Below are positions 45,103-54,800 of a stretch of DNA of 64,000 nt, piece by piece. The notes under the pieces are model-generated. The model was not told the origin of the DNA. It ran no database searches and worked only from the letters and a program-made list of their open reading frames with translations. The stretch is from Chloroflexota bacterium (GTDB taxonomy: Bacteria; Chloroflexota; Anaerolineae; B4-G1; SLSP01): the NCBI GenBank assembly GCA_019873645.1, contig JAIOAX010000004.1, forward strand, positions 167,317 through 231,316. Reading direction: 5' to 3'. Position 1 is the first letter of the stretch; each line of letters starts with the position of its first letter. A program made the position numbers and the translations under genes.

Positions 45103-45141
45103 AAAAAAAACAGCGCGGTGCACCTGCATCGCGCTGTTTTT
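45103..45141. terminator. Bidirectional terminator between 59-aa gene and secreted protein
   Basis: An A run, the stem CAGCGCG/CGCGCTG with a 12-nt loop, and a T run; it can serve both convergent genes. Confidence 0.85.
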
Positions 45142-45147
45142 GTATTT

Positions 45148-46143
45148 TCACCACCATAACAAGAAGACATTTTGGGCGGTGGTCGTCAGCCCCGCACAGG
45201 TGACGGTCGCCCGTACGACGATCTGCGCGCCTGAACGTCCGCCGTTGACCGGTATGGAAGCCTGGGCGAAGCCCTGTTTATCCGTGCTCAAGGTCACCTC
45301 GCTGCCGGCCAACATGGTATTCGAGGGCGTCTCGACGAAACTGATCCTCACCCGCGCATTGGGGCACGGCGCACCGCTGTTATCGGTGACCAGAACGGAG
45401 ACCGTTTGATTGCGCTTTTTGCTCATCACCGAGTAGCGCAGTGAAACCACAGCGCGGATGCCGCTGATCTCCGGCGTCATCGTCGGCTGGACAATGACGC
45501 TGTCATCGCTTTCGGAGACGGGCTGTAAGGCCCAGGCCGGCATACGGTTGCTGTAGAATCTGAGGTACACCTCTCCAAGATTGCCGACCACGACCGTTGT
45601 TGCAGGATCGTTGGGCTGCCATTGCACTTTGAGCCGTTGGAAATATTGGACGATTTGCCCATCTTCAAAAAACATTTCGGTGATGGGATAGCCGAAGATA
45701 TCTATGCCGCCGTTGGCTTTGAAGAAATCCAGGAACGCATAAGACACCGTATGTCCGGTTTCGGGGAAGTATAACTTGCGTCGCGAGCGCGGCTGTGGCT
45801 CTGGGACAGGGGGTTGACGATACTTTAATTCCTCGGCGAGCAGTCCCAACTGTACTCGATACGGCTCCGGATTCTCAGGATGCAACTCCATGCGGGCTTT
45901 CTGGAAATATTGCACAGTGATGCCTTGATCAACGAAGCGTTCGGTGATGGGGTAGCCGAAGATCGCCAAACCGCCGCGTTTGTAGAAGTAGTCGAGAAAT
46001 TCTCCCTCTACCCTGTGCCCCGTCTGTTTGAAATACTCTGACTGGGGTGTCTGCGCCAGACTGCTTTGGGAGGTGCAGAACCCTACGATGGTGGCAAGCA
46101 GGAGTAATCCGCTTAACAGTTTAGAAAATCGTCCAATCTTCAT
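45148..46143 (-). CDS. Secreted protein with two GYPITE repeats and an Ig-like domain
   Basis: A 331-aa exported protein. The signal peptide covers residues ~1-31 (ends SLAQ). Two ~75-residue repeats follow (starting near 36 and 124), each with the pattern F-x2-TGH-x-V, FLD-(Y/F)-F, GG-x2-IFGYPITE and VQYFQ. The C-terminal ~100 residues look like an Ig-like (Big_1-type) domain (VSVLVTDNSGAPCPNARVRISF). Repeats of this kind are frequent in Chloroflexota surface proteins, where I know no established function. Carbohydrate or wall binding is a guess. Confidence 0.75.
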   Translation of the reverse strand: MKIGRFSKLLSGLLLLATIVGFCTSQSSLAQTPQSEYFKQTGHRVEGEFLDYFYKRGGLAIFGYPITERFVDQGITVQYFQKARMELHPENPEPYRVQLGLLAEELKYRQPPVPEPQPRSRRKLYFPETGHTVSYAFLDFFKANGGIDIFGYPITEMFFEDGQIVQYFQRLKVQWQPNDPATTVVVGNLGEVYLRFYSNRMPAWALQPVSESDDSVIVQPTMTPEISGIRAVVSLRYSVMSKKRNQTVSVLVTDNSGAPCPNARVRISFVETPSNTMLAGSEVTLSTDKQGFAQASIPVNGGRSGAQIVVRATVTCAGLTTTAQNVFLLWW

Positions 46144-46275
46144 AATCTCACGCCTATAATTTCAATTTTGTTCATTTCTATTTTACACGAAGAAGGGGGT
46201 TTACGCAATCCCCTATCTCTATGACTTTAGTACTCCCTCAACAATAACGGTGTGAACGTTTGGGATAGTTGGCAT

Positions 46276-46443
46276 GGGTGCGTTTCAGTTTTAAGGGATG
46301 TATTTCAACTTCGGGGCAAATCTTGCTGTGGCCGGTCTCTGACCGCGCTACTGCAGGAGGCGCTGACAGGCGCGGTCTGGAGACCGGCCTGCGCATCGCC
46401 CAGTCGCCGTATCTGATAAGTCGCCCCATCCTGAAACGCACCC
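46276..46443. mobile_element. MITE-like element B, copy 2
   Basis: A 168-bp element in inverse orientation to the copy at 19009. Outer ends are perfect 13-bp inverted repeats (GGGTGCGTTTCAG). The flanks GTTGGCAT and GTTGCCAT match at 7 of 8 bases, a probable target duplication. At its left it carries two ends in tandem (the second at 46295), as if one element inserted beside another. Core REP-like hairpins are shared with copy 1. The remaining 46144-46275 shows nothing else. It ends 15 bp before the lexA -35 box. Confidence 0.82.
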
Positions 46444-46458
46444 GTTGCCATTTGCCTC

Positions 46459-46487
46459 TTGACATAGAACAAATGTGCGATTATAAT
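46459..46487 (+). promoter_or_regulatory. lexA promoter with putative LexA box
   Basis: TTGACA, 17 bp, TATAAT: a full consensus promoter. The spacer holds GAACAAATGTGC at 46467-46478, one base from GAACN4GTTC. A repressor bound there would block polymerase, which fits LexA autoregulation. Confidence 0.75.
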
Positions 46488-46530
46488 GATTTTGGGATAA
46501 GTTGGGATAACGAGACAAGCGGAGGTCAAG

Positions 46531-47214
46531 ATGGCGGTCAAAGCAGAAGGACGCAAAAGAGGCATCAAGATGGAAGAACGGAAAAAGGCCATTCTCGCCT
46601 TTCTGGAGAATTACATCGGCAGAAACGGCTATCCACCGACGGTACGCGAAATCGGAGAGGCCATCGGGGTCACGTCAACCTCTCTGGTTTCTTACTACCT
46701 GGACCTTTTGGGCAAAAAGGGGCTGATTGAACGCGCGCCTGACAAATCGCGGAGCATCCGCCTGGCTTCAAATCCGCGCAGCATGGCGTCGGATTACCTT
46801 GCAGACGGCAAAGAGGTGATCGCGGTGCCTTTCCTCGGCTATATCGTCGCCAGCGAGCCGATCCCGGTGGAGCCGTTGGCGGGGACGGAGACGGTCGAGA
46901 TCAGCCGCGCTTTCTTCGGCAAAGACGTTGCTAACCTCTTTGCGCTTAAGGTCAGGGGCAATTCGATGATTGACGCGCTGGTGCACGATGGCGACACCGT
47001 CATCTTACGCCATCAGGAGCGGGTTGAGAACGGTGAAATGGCCGCCGTGTGGCTGGATAGCAACGCTGAAACGACGCTTAAGAAGGTCTACTATGAAGGC
47101 CCGCGTGTGCGCTTGCAACCCGCCAATCCCGATATGCAGCCGATTTATGTTCCGGCGAACGATGTGCGTGTCCAGGGTAAGGTGGTGATGGTGATCCGTC
47201 AGTTAGCCAATTGA
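46531..47214 (+). CDS. lexA: SOS repressor LexA
   Basis: A 227-aa repressor-protease. The N-terminal winged helix (residues ~15-75, PPTVREIGEAIGVTSTSLVSYYLDLL) precedes an S24 peptidase domain with Ser145 in GNSMID and Lys184 in TTLKK. The self-cleavage site aligns at Ala107-Ser108 (IVASEP), not the usual Ala-Gly. The start follows GCGGAGG with good spacing; an internal ATG at codon 14 is less likely. The promoter carries a matching operator. Confidence 0.93.
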   Translation: MAVKAEGRKRGIKMEERKKAILAFLENYIGRNGYPPTVREIGEAIGVTSTSLVSYYLDLLGKKGLIERAPDKSRSIRLASNPRSMASDYLADGKEVIAVPFLGYIVASEPIPVEPLAGTETVEISRAFFGKDVANLFALKVRGNSMIDALVHDGDTVILRHQERVENGEMAAVWLDSNAETTLKKVYYEGPRVRLQPANPDMQPIYVPANDVRVQGKVVMVIRQLAN

Positions 47215-47340
47215 CAGAAGGACAAAGCGGTGTGACCGGCCCATGGCGCCTTTTATGCGTCATCGGCAATTCGCGCTTGCTATCGCCGCTATCTATGCTA
47301 TCCTATCTTCCATTCGTAATTCGCATACCGAGGTTCAACG

Positions 47341-48717
47341 ATGACCACACCATCCCTAACCGGCAAAGCCTTACTTCTCGCTACATTGCGCCACGAGCCG
47401 ACGCCCGCTGTGCCGTGGGTACCGTTCGCGGGCGTCCATGCAGGCAAGCTCAAGGGCTATACCGCTCGCGAGGTGCTCACCGACGCCAATAAGCTCTTCG
47501 AGTCGCTGCTTGCCGTCAACCAGACCTACGATCCCGACGGGCAGCCGGTAGTCTTTGACCTGCAGATCGAAGCCGAAATCCTGGGCTGCGATCTCGTGTG
47601 GGTGGAAAAAGGGCCGCCCACCGTCGCTTCGCACCCGCTGGCCGAGCGGATGGACATTCCCACACACCTGCCGGAACCCACGGATGGCCGTCTACCGCTC
47701 ATCCTCGATGTGATGCGGCGGATGAAGGCTGCTGTCGGAGAACATACCGCACTCTATGGGCTGATCACGGGGCCGTTCACGCTGGCGTCGCACCTGCGCG
47801 GGACGGAAATTTTTATGGATATGTTCGACCATCCCGATTTCCTGCGCGACCTGCTGGCCTTCTGTCGGGATGTGGCAAAGCGCATGGCGGCACTGTATAT
47901 CGAAGCCGGCATGGACGTGATCGCCGCGGTGGACCCGCTTGTCTCACAGGTGTCGCCGCGCCACTTTGCCCGGCTGCTCAGCGCGCCGTTCAGCGACATC
48001 TTCGCCTTCATCCGTGAGCGGGGCGCGTATTCGTCGTTCTTCGTCTGTGGGGACGCCACCAAGAACATCGAGGGGATGTGCCACACCGGGCCGGATTCGA
48101 TTTCTGTGGATGAGAACATTGACCTCGTCGCCGCCAAGCGTATTACCGACGCGCACAACATCGCCATCGGCGGCAACATTCCCCTGACCACACGCATGCT
48201 GTTGGGCACACAGCAGGACAACATGAAGTTCGTGGCGGACTTGCTGGCGCAGATCACGCCGCACAACTTCATCCTCGCGCCGGGCTGCGATATGCCCTAC
48301 GACACGCCCATCGAGAACGTCGTTGGGGTGTTGCAGGCTGTCCGTGACCCCGAAGCGACGCGCGTGATGCTCGCCAATTATCACGCGGAGGCATTGGATT
48401 TGGACGCCGTCATTCTGCCGGACTACACCGCGCTCGAAAAACCGCTTGTCGAGGTCTTCACGTTGGATTCGGACACCTGCTCGGCGTGTGGCTATATGCG
48501 CGATGCGGCCCTGCGCGCGGTAGCCGAATTCGCCGGACAGGTGGATGTGGTCGAGTACAAATTTACCCAGAAGGAGAATGTCGCCCGTGTCGTGAAAATG
48601 GGCGTGAAGAATTTGCCGAGTATTTACATTAACGGAGAGCTGGCCTACTCGTCCATCATTCCGAGCAACCGGGAGCTGGTGGAGGCAATTGCAAGCCGGA
48701 TGAAGCGGGATTCGTGA
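47341..48717 (+). CDS. UroD/MtaA-type methyltransferase fused to a thioredoxin-like domain
   Basis: A 458-aa fusion. Residues ~1-350 follow the uroporphyrinogen decarboxylase fold in its corrinoid-methyltransferase (MtaA/MtbA/CmuA) form. Possible zinc ligands are Cys236 (FVCGD) and Cys316 (APGCDMP); the usual His before the first Cys is Val. Residues ~365-455 resemble a thioredoxin-like fold with CSAC (Cys380, Cys383) and NLPSIYINGEL after it. True heme-pathway UroD lacks such cysteines and tail. No corrinoid protein or other methyltransferase gene is nearby, so substrate is unknown. Confidence 0.78.
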   Translation: MTTPSLTGKALLLATLRHEPTPAVPWVPFAGVHAGKLKGYTAREVLTDANKLFESLLAVNQTYDPDGQPVVFDLQIEAEILGCDLVWVEKGPPTVASHPLAERMDIPTHLPEPTDGRLPLILDVMRRMKAAVGEHTALYGLITGPFTLASHLRGTEIFMDMFDHPDFLRDLLAFCRDVAKRMAALYIEAGMDVIAAVDPLVSQVSPRHFARLLSAPFSDIFAFIRERGAYSSFFVCGDATKNIEGMCHTGPDSISVDENIDLVAAKRITDAHNIAIGGNIPLTTRMLLGTQQDNMKFVADLLAQITPHNFILAPGCDMPYDTPIENVVGVLQAVRDPEATRVMLANYHAEALDLDAVILPDYTALEKPLVEVFTLDSDTCSACGYMRDAALRAVAEFAGQVDVVEYKFTQKENVARVVKMGVKNLPSIYINGELAYSSIIPSNRELVEAIASRMKRDS

Positions 48718-48750
48718 CTCGTAATTCGTAATCCGTAATTCGTAACCTGT
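48715..48750. repeat. CGTAATT heptamer array after UroD-like gene
   Basis: About five 7-bp units close to TCGTAAT begin at the stop codon and end at the terminator. The complementary ACGAATT words recur at 56426-56467, at the other end of the giant gene. Confidence 0.85.
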
Positions 48751-48756
48751 GACGGT

Positions 48757-48803
48757 GAAAAAACAATGCTCCGGCGGCGCAAGGCACGCCGGAGCATTGT
48801 TTT
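48757..48803. terminator. Bidirectional terminator
   Basis: An A run, a 15-bp perfect stem (AACAATGCTCCGGCG, 10-nt loop) and a T run lie between the convergent UroD-like gene and the giant DUF11 gene. Confidence 0.92.
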
Positions 48804-48816
48804 GTGTCGCCTGTGT

Positions 48817-51800
48817 TTACTTGTTGCGTAACACCAGGGGCAGGTATATCGTGAAGTCTGTCGGAACCACGCCGCCGGTCACGGTATTGATGTCGGTATA
48901 GCGATTGTCGGTGGGATTGCTCTCGGTAGCCGGTTCTGCCGTCGTGTAGCCGATGGTTACCGTGTTGGTGATGGACTTCAACGTATCCGGCGGCGACGCG
49001 CTCACCTGCACCACGAAGCGCACTTCAACCACCGCGCCGGGGTTTAATGATCCGGCAATCTGGCGGGTATAGCGTCCATCGCCTAGCGCCGTCCAGTCGG
49101 TGGTGTTGCGCAGCGTGATGTAGGCCGCGGGGGCTATGGTTTCGGTCAGTACGACGGTCTGCAAGGGCAGGTCGGAGGCCAGGGCGTTCGTGTAGCGGAT
49201 GGTGTAAGTGAGGATGTCGCCCGCCGCTGCGGTCGTGCGCCCGTCACTCTTGGATATTTGCGCGTCCACGAACTTCGCCGTTGCCGGCGCGGTGACGTTC
49301 ACGCACGCCAGCCCTGTCGCCTGTGGCTGTGCCGTCGTCCCGCGCTGTACCTGCACGGCGTTGCAATAACGGTCCGTGGGCGTGTTTGCCGCAATCTGCG
49401 CGGCGAAGACCAGCGTCAATGTCCCCTGCGGCGCGATGCTCGTTTCCCACACCACCAACTGCTGATCGCCCTGCCACACCGTCGTCACGCCGGTTGGCGG
49501 CGTCACGGCCTGGGCGAAGGTGAAGTGCAGCGGCAGTGTGTCGGTCACGCGCAAGGTGTAAGCGTTCTGCGTGGGGTTGCTCAGGCTAATCGTGTACGTC
49601 ACCAGGCTGCCCGCCAACGTGGGATCGCCCGGCGCAACGACGGTCTTGAAGAACAACACGTCGTCCGGGTTGTGCTGGGTCATATCCACGTCCTGCGCGG
49701 CATTATCAAGAGGATTGCTTTCCGTCGCCGGCTCGGCGGTCGTGTAGCCGATTGTCACCTGGTTGTAGAACGCAGGCACGGTCACAGGGATTGTGGCGTT
49801 GAGGCGCACCACAAACCGCGTCTCCGCCGCTTGCCCGACTGCGAGGCCCGGAAGCGTGATGCGGTAACGTCCATCGCCCAATGCCTGCCAGCCCGCGCTT
49901 AGCATCGCCGCAACGGCCTCCGGCGGGGCTATGGTTTCGGTCAGTACGACGGTCTGCAAGGGCAGGTCGGAGGCCAGGGCATTCGTGTAGCGGATGGTAT
50001 AGGTGAGGATGTCGCCCGCCGCTGCGGTCGTGCGCCCATCACTCTTGGATATTTGCGCGTCCACAAACTTCGCCATTGCCGGCGCGGTGACGTTCACGCA
50101 CGCCAGCTCTGTCGCCTGTGGCTGCACCGTCGTTCCACGCTGTACCTGCACGGCATTGCAGTAACGGCCCGTGGGCGCGTCTGCCGCAATCTGCGCGGCG
50201 AAGACCAGCGTCAATGTCCCCTGCGGCGCGATGCTCATTTCCCACACCACCAACTGCTGATCGCCCTGCCACACCGTCGTCACGCCGGTTGGCGGCGTCA
50301 CGGCCTGGGCGAAGGTGAAGTGCAGCGGCAGTGTGTCGGTCACGCGCAAGGTGTAAGCGTTCTGCGTGGGGTTGCTCAGGCTAATCGTGTACGTCACCAG
50401 GCTGCCCGCCAACGTGGGATCGCCCGGCGCAACGACGGTCTTGGATGCCTGAATTGCGCCTTCGGCGGGTCGCAAAGTGTCTTCATCCTCGGCGATGTTG
50501 TTAGAAGGATCGGCTTCCTGGGCCGGTTCGGCGGTTGTATAGCCGATCTCCACGCGGTTGAGGAGCGTCGTCACACCCGGCGGAAGTATGCTGTTGAGGC
50601 GCACCACGAACTGCGTCGTCGCCGATTGACCGGGGAGCAGTGCAGAGCGCAGGCTACGGTAGCGTCCGTCGCCCAGCGGTTGCCATCCTCCACTCAGTAC
50701 CTCCGCAACCATCTCCGTCGGGGATACCATCTCGGTCAGCACGACCGTCTGCAAGGCCAGGTCGGAGGCCAGGGCGTTTGTGTAGCGAATGGTGTAAGTG
50801 AGGATGTCGCCCGCCGTCACGGTCGTGCGTCCGTTGCTCTTGGAAACCTGCGCGTCCACGGTCTGCACCTGGGAGGTCACGTTGACGCATGCCAGCCCGC
50901 TCACCGGCGGCTGCACCGTTGTCCCACGCTGTACCTGCACGGCGTTGCAGTAGCGGCCCGAAGGCGCGCCCGGCGCAACCTGCGCGACGAAGATGAGCGG
51001 CAGCGTCATCTGCGGCGCGATGGGTGTCTCCCACACTACTAACTGGTGGTCGCCTTGCCACACCGTCGTCACGCCGGTCGTGGGATAGATCGCCTGGGCA
51101 AAGGCGAAGTGCAGCGGCAGCGTGTCGGTGACGCGCAAGTTCTGGGTGTTCATAGTGTTGTTGACCAGGCTGATTGTGTATGTGACCAGGCTGCCCGCAG
51201 GCGCGGGGTTGGCGGGTACCAGGACGGACTTGGAGAAGAGGATGTCGTTCGGGTTGTGCTGGATCATATCCACATCCTGGCCGATATTGTTGAGGAGGTA
51301 GGCTTCCACGGCCGGTTCACCGGTCGTGAACCCAACTTCTACCTGATTGGAAACCGCCGCTACGGTCACAGGAATTGTATTGTTGAGGCGCACCGAGAAG
51401 AGCGTCTCGCCGGTCTGCCCGGCCGACAATCCCGGCAGCGTGATACGGTAACGTCCGTTCCCCACCGCTGTCCAGCCGGCACTCAGGACCGAACCGACAA
51501 CTTCCGGCGGTGAGAGGGTCTCCGTCAGGATGACCGTTGCCAGAGACGTCTGGGATGTCGCCGCATTGCCATACTGAATGAGATAGTTCAATATGCCACC
51601 TGGCTGCACCCAGGTCACACCATCATCTTTTGAGACGTAGGCGTCCACCCGCTGCAAAGGCTGCACTTCAACGCAGGCATGCGGCGGCGTCGGCGGCAAT
51701 TCCACACCGTCCTCGCGCCCCACCTGCACGACATTGCAGGCTGGCCCGAAGAAGCGTGGGTTGCTGATCGCGCGGAAGACGATAGCGGCAAACGATTGCG

Positions 51801-54800
51801 CCGGGATGGTGATCCCGTCCCAGATCACCTGTTGTTGACCGCTTGGGCTCTGCGTCACCAATGCCAGCGGCGGTATAATCGGCGTCGTCAGGGTAAATGA
51901 CAGCGGCAGCGTATCGGTGACGCGCAGGGTGTGCGCCTGAACGCCGGCATTGAACAGCGTGATGGTATAGGTCACTTCCTGACCGGCGAGCAAGGTATCC
52001 CCCGCATACGCGACCTGTTTCTGTGCCACGATAGATTCTCCGCCGCTGATGAGGTCAATATCTTCGGCGCGGTTGTCGTATGGCGTGATTTCCAGGGTCG
52101 GCTCGTCGGTGAAATAGGCGATTTCTACCTGATTGTGCAGACGTTGCACATCGGCAGGGATGTTTTCGGCCAGTTCCACCATAAACTGCACCGTCCCTGA
52201 AGTTCTGGGGTTGATGGGACCAACGATCTCGCGGCGGAAGCGTCCGTCGCCAAGCGGCGTCCAATCCGTCCCAAACAAAGTGACGTAGGTAAACGGCGTG
52301 ATCGTCTCGGTGAGGACGATGCTCTGGAAAGCCGTCGCCGCGGAGGCGTTGGTGTAGAAAATCGTATAGTTGATGAGTTCGCCTTTCTCGGCGACCAGGC
52401 TGCCATCGGTCTTGCTGACCTGCGCGTCGGTGCGCGGTATCTCGATCACCCACACGTGCGCGGTCGGCTGTGCAGGCGGCAGGACAAACTCCCCGATTTG
52501 GAGTTGCACGACATTGCTGTAGCGGCCCGGGATGGTGTTGGCATCTACGCGCGCGCGGAAGGTGAGCGTCAAAGTAGATTGCCCGCCGATCACCACATCG
52601 CGCCAGGCAATCTGTTGTTGATTGCCGACGTAGGAAACCAGCGCCTGCGTCGGCGAGATCAGTTGGGCGACCGTGAAGCTGACAGGAAGCGTGTCGGTGA
52701 TCTGCAACACGCGCGACTGTGGCGACTGGTTATGCAGCACAATGTCGTAGACGACCGCGCCGCCCTGGGTAACGGTGCGCGGCGTGGCCGTCTTGACCAT
52801 CTCCACCGTCGGCAACCCTTCCACATAAACCGGCGCGGTCGGGCCGGTAGGCGGCACTTCGACGACTTCCTGGGTATCGGCGCGCCGTGCGAAGGCCACC
52901 AGGTCGTTGTAGTACTTGCCGGTGAACATGCCCTGCGCCTCGGTCAACGTGCGGGCGCGGAAGACGATGTTAAAGGTACCGCCGTTTTTGTTGACCTTCG
53001 ACGGCAGCGTCCACACCAACTGCTGGCCAGAGATGGTCGGCTGCAAGGTTGACGGTGAGACCATGCCGTCGAAGAAGAAGCCGGCCGGCAAGGTGTCGGT
53101 AATGACCACCGGCTGGATGTCGTACAACGCGCCGTTGTAGAGGCGGATGGTGTACGTCACCGCCTCGCCCGCCCGAATGGATTCGGGTTCCACGACCTTG
53201 TAGAAGCCGATGCCGGAAACGACCATCACATCCACATTCGTCGTGTAGGCCGTCGCGCGACTGACGTTGATGGGCGCGCTGCCGACCAGTTGATTGAGCG
53301 CCAGTCCCAGCCATGACGCAGCGCGCGTCTTGATGACGATGCGTTCCTGACTCTGCGCGTCAATCGCGCCGATGTTCCAGCGCAACGGGTTTTCGCTGTG
53401 TGGCTCGATGCCGGCCACCGTCTCCAGATACTCCCACGAGCTGGTGCCGAGGAACGGTAAGATGTCGGTGATGATGATAGACGAGACGGGCGCGCCGGTC
53501 AGGTTCTTGATGTTCAACGTGTACTCGACCACCCCATAGGGCCCGATTTCGGTCGGCTTGGAGACTTTATCCAGCTCAATGCCCTGGTTGACCACCAACG
53601 AACCGTAAGTCTGATCGCCCAGACTGGGGATTGGCCCGGGCAGGCCCAGAGTGTGATCCGGGCCAACGGTGCCGCTTTGGGACTTTACAAAACCGGTGGA
53701 TTTCGGAATACAGATACTCATGTCGTCCAGGGAGTTGACCTGCGCCACCGAGGTATACGAGCTGCTCCAGCCGTCCTGTTTGCGCCAGGGGGCGCGCGCG
53801 TGGATGAAGATCACCGATTCGCCGCCCGCCGGCACCGTGATGTTGTTCCAAAAGGCACTGGTCGCCGTGCTGCTATCGGTGATGGGATTAGTATCCACGA
53901 GCGTAAAGCCAGTAGGCAGGTTCCACTGGAGATGAATCCCCGTTACCGGCGTGATGGGATCGGTGCGGTTATCACGCAGGGTCACCACCACCGTCACCAA
54001 TTCCCCAATCGCCACCGGATTGGGGTAGACTTGCTGGTACAGCGAAACGTGGGGCAGGACGTAGATCGGCGCCAGCGCTTTGGTGTTCATAGCAACGGTA
54101 CCGCTGACAGTGAACTGAACGGTTCCGATGGCCTGTTCCACTTTAGCGTTCGCCAGTCGCTCTTTGTCATTGCACCATGCATGGGTTGTACCGAAGCCCT
54201 GCATCGTCGCCGTGAAGACGTGCGACCACAGCGCTTCGGGTTGTAAGGGGTAGCCGGGCGCAGGCAACGTGTAACTGTATTCCAGGCCGCGCGTGAGAGG
54301 ATTGATCAGGCCGGTACGGTTCGCCGCGGGCGTTGAGGTACTATCCAGCACATCCTTGAAAGCCGTGATCGTGTACACGGTGCGCGGGGAGATATTGTAG
54401 ATGGACGGCGTGTAGGTGAGCGAATCGCCCTGCCGTACCAGCGGATACGAGGTGGAACCCAGCAGCACTGTCTCGCCTGTCCAGGAAGCGGCCGTTTTGT
54501 CAATGATAAACGGCGAAAGGATGGTGACATCGGCGGCCTCGATCTTGCAATAGGCGGTCTGTAAGTTGTAGGCTTCTACCTTGTTCTTGAGCTTTTCTCC
54601 CACCGCGCCGTCCACTTCGGCTTTGAAGGAGAAAATCAATGTCGAGCCGCCCGGCAGCGTCGGCACATCGGTCCATACCAGCGTATTGCCGAAGACCAGC
54701 GGCTCGCCCGGCGGCGGGTCGCTTTCCATTCCCTTGTAGACAAACCTGGATGGCAGGGTATCGGTGACGACAATCGGGGCCGGCAGTGCGGTATTGCCTA

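Noticed and set aside
47341..48717. Heme-pathway HemE
   Set aside because: The sequence has the cysteines of methyltransferase-type UroD proteins and a C-terminal fusion; no heme genes are near.
50053..51042. 329-aa Arg/His-rich plus-strand frame opposite the DUF11 gene
   Set aside because: Its own repeats just mirror the tandem duplication on the other strand.
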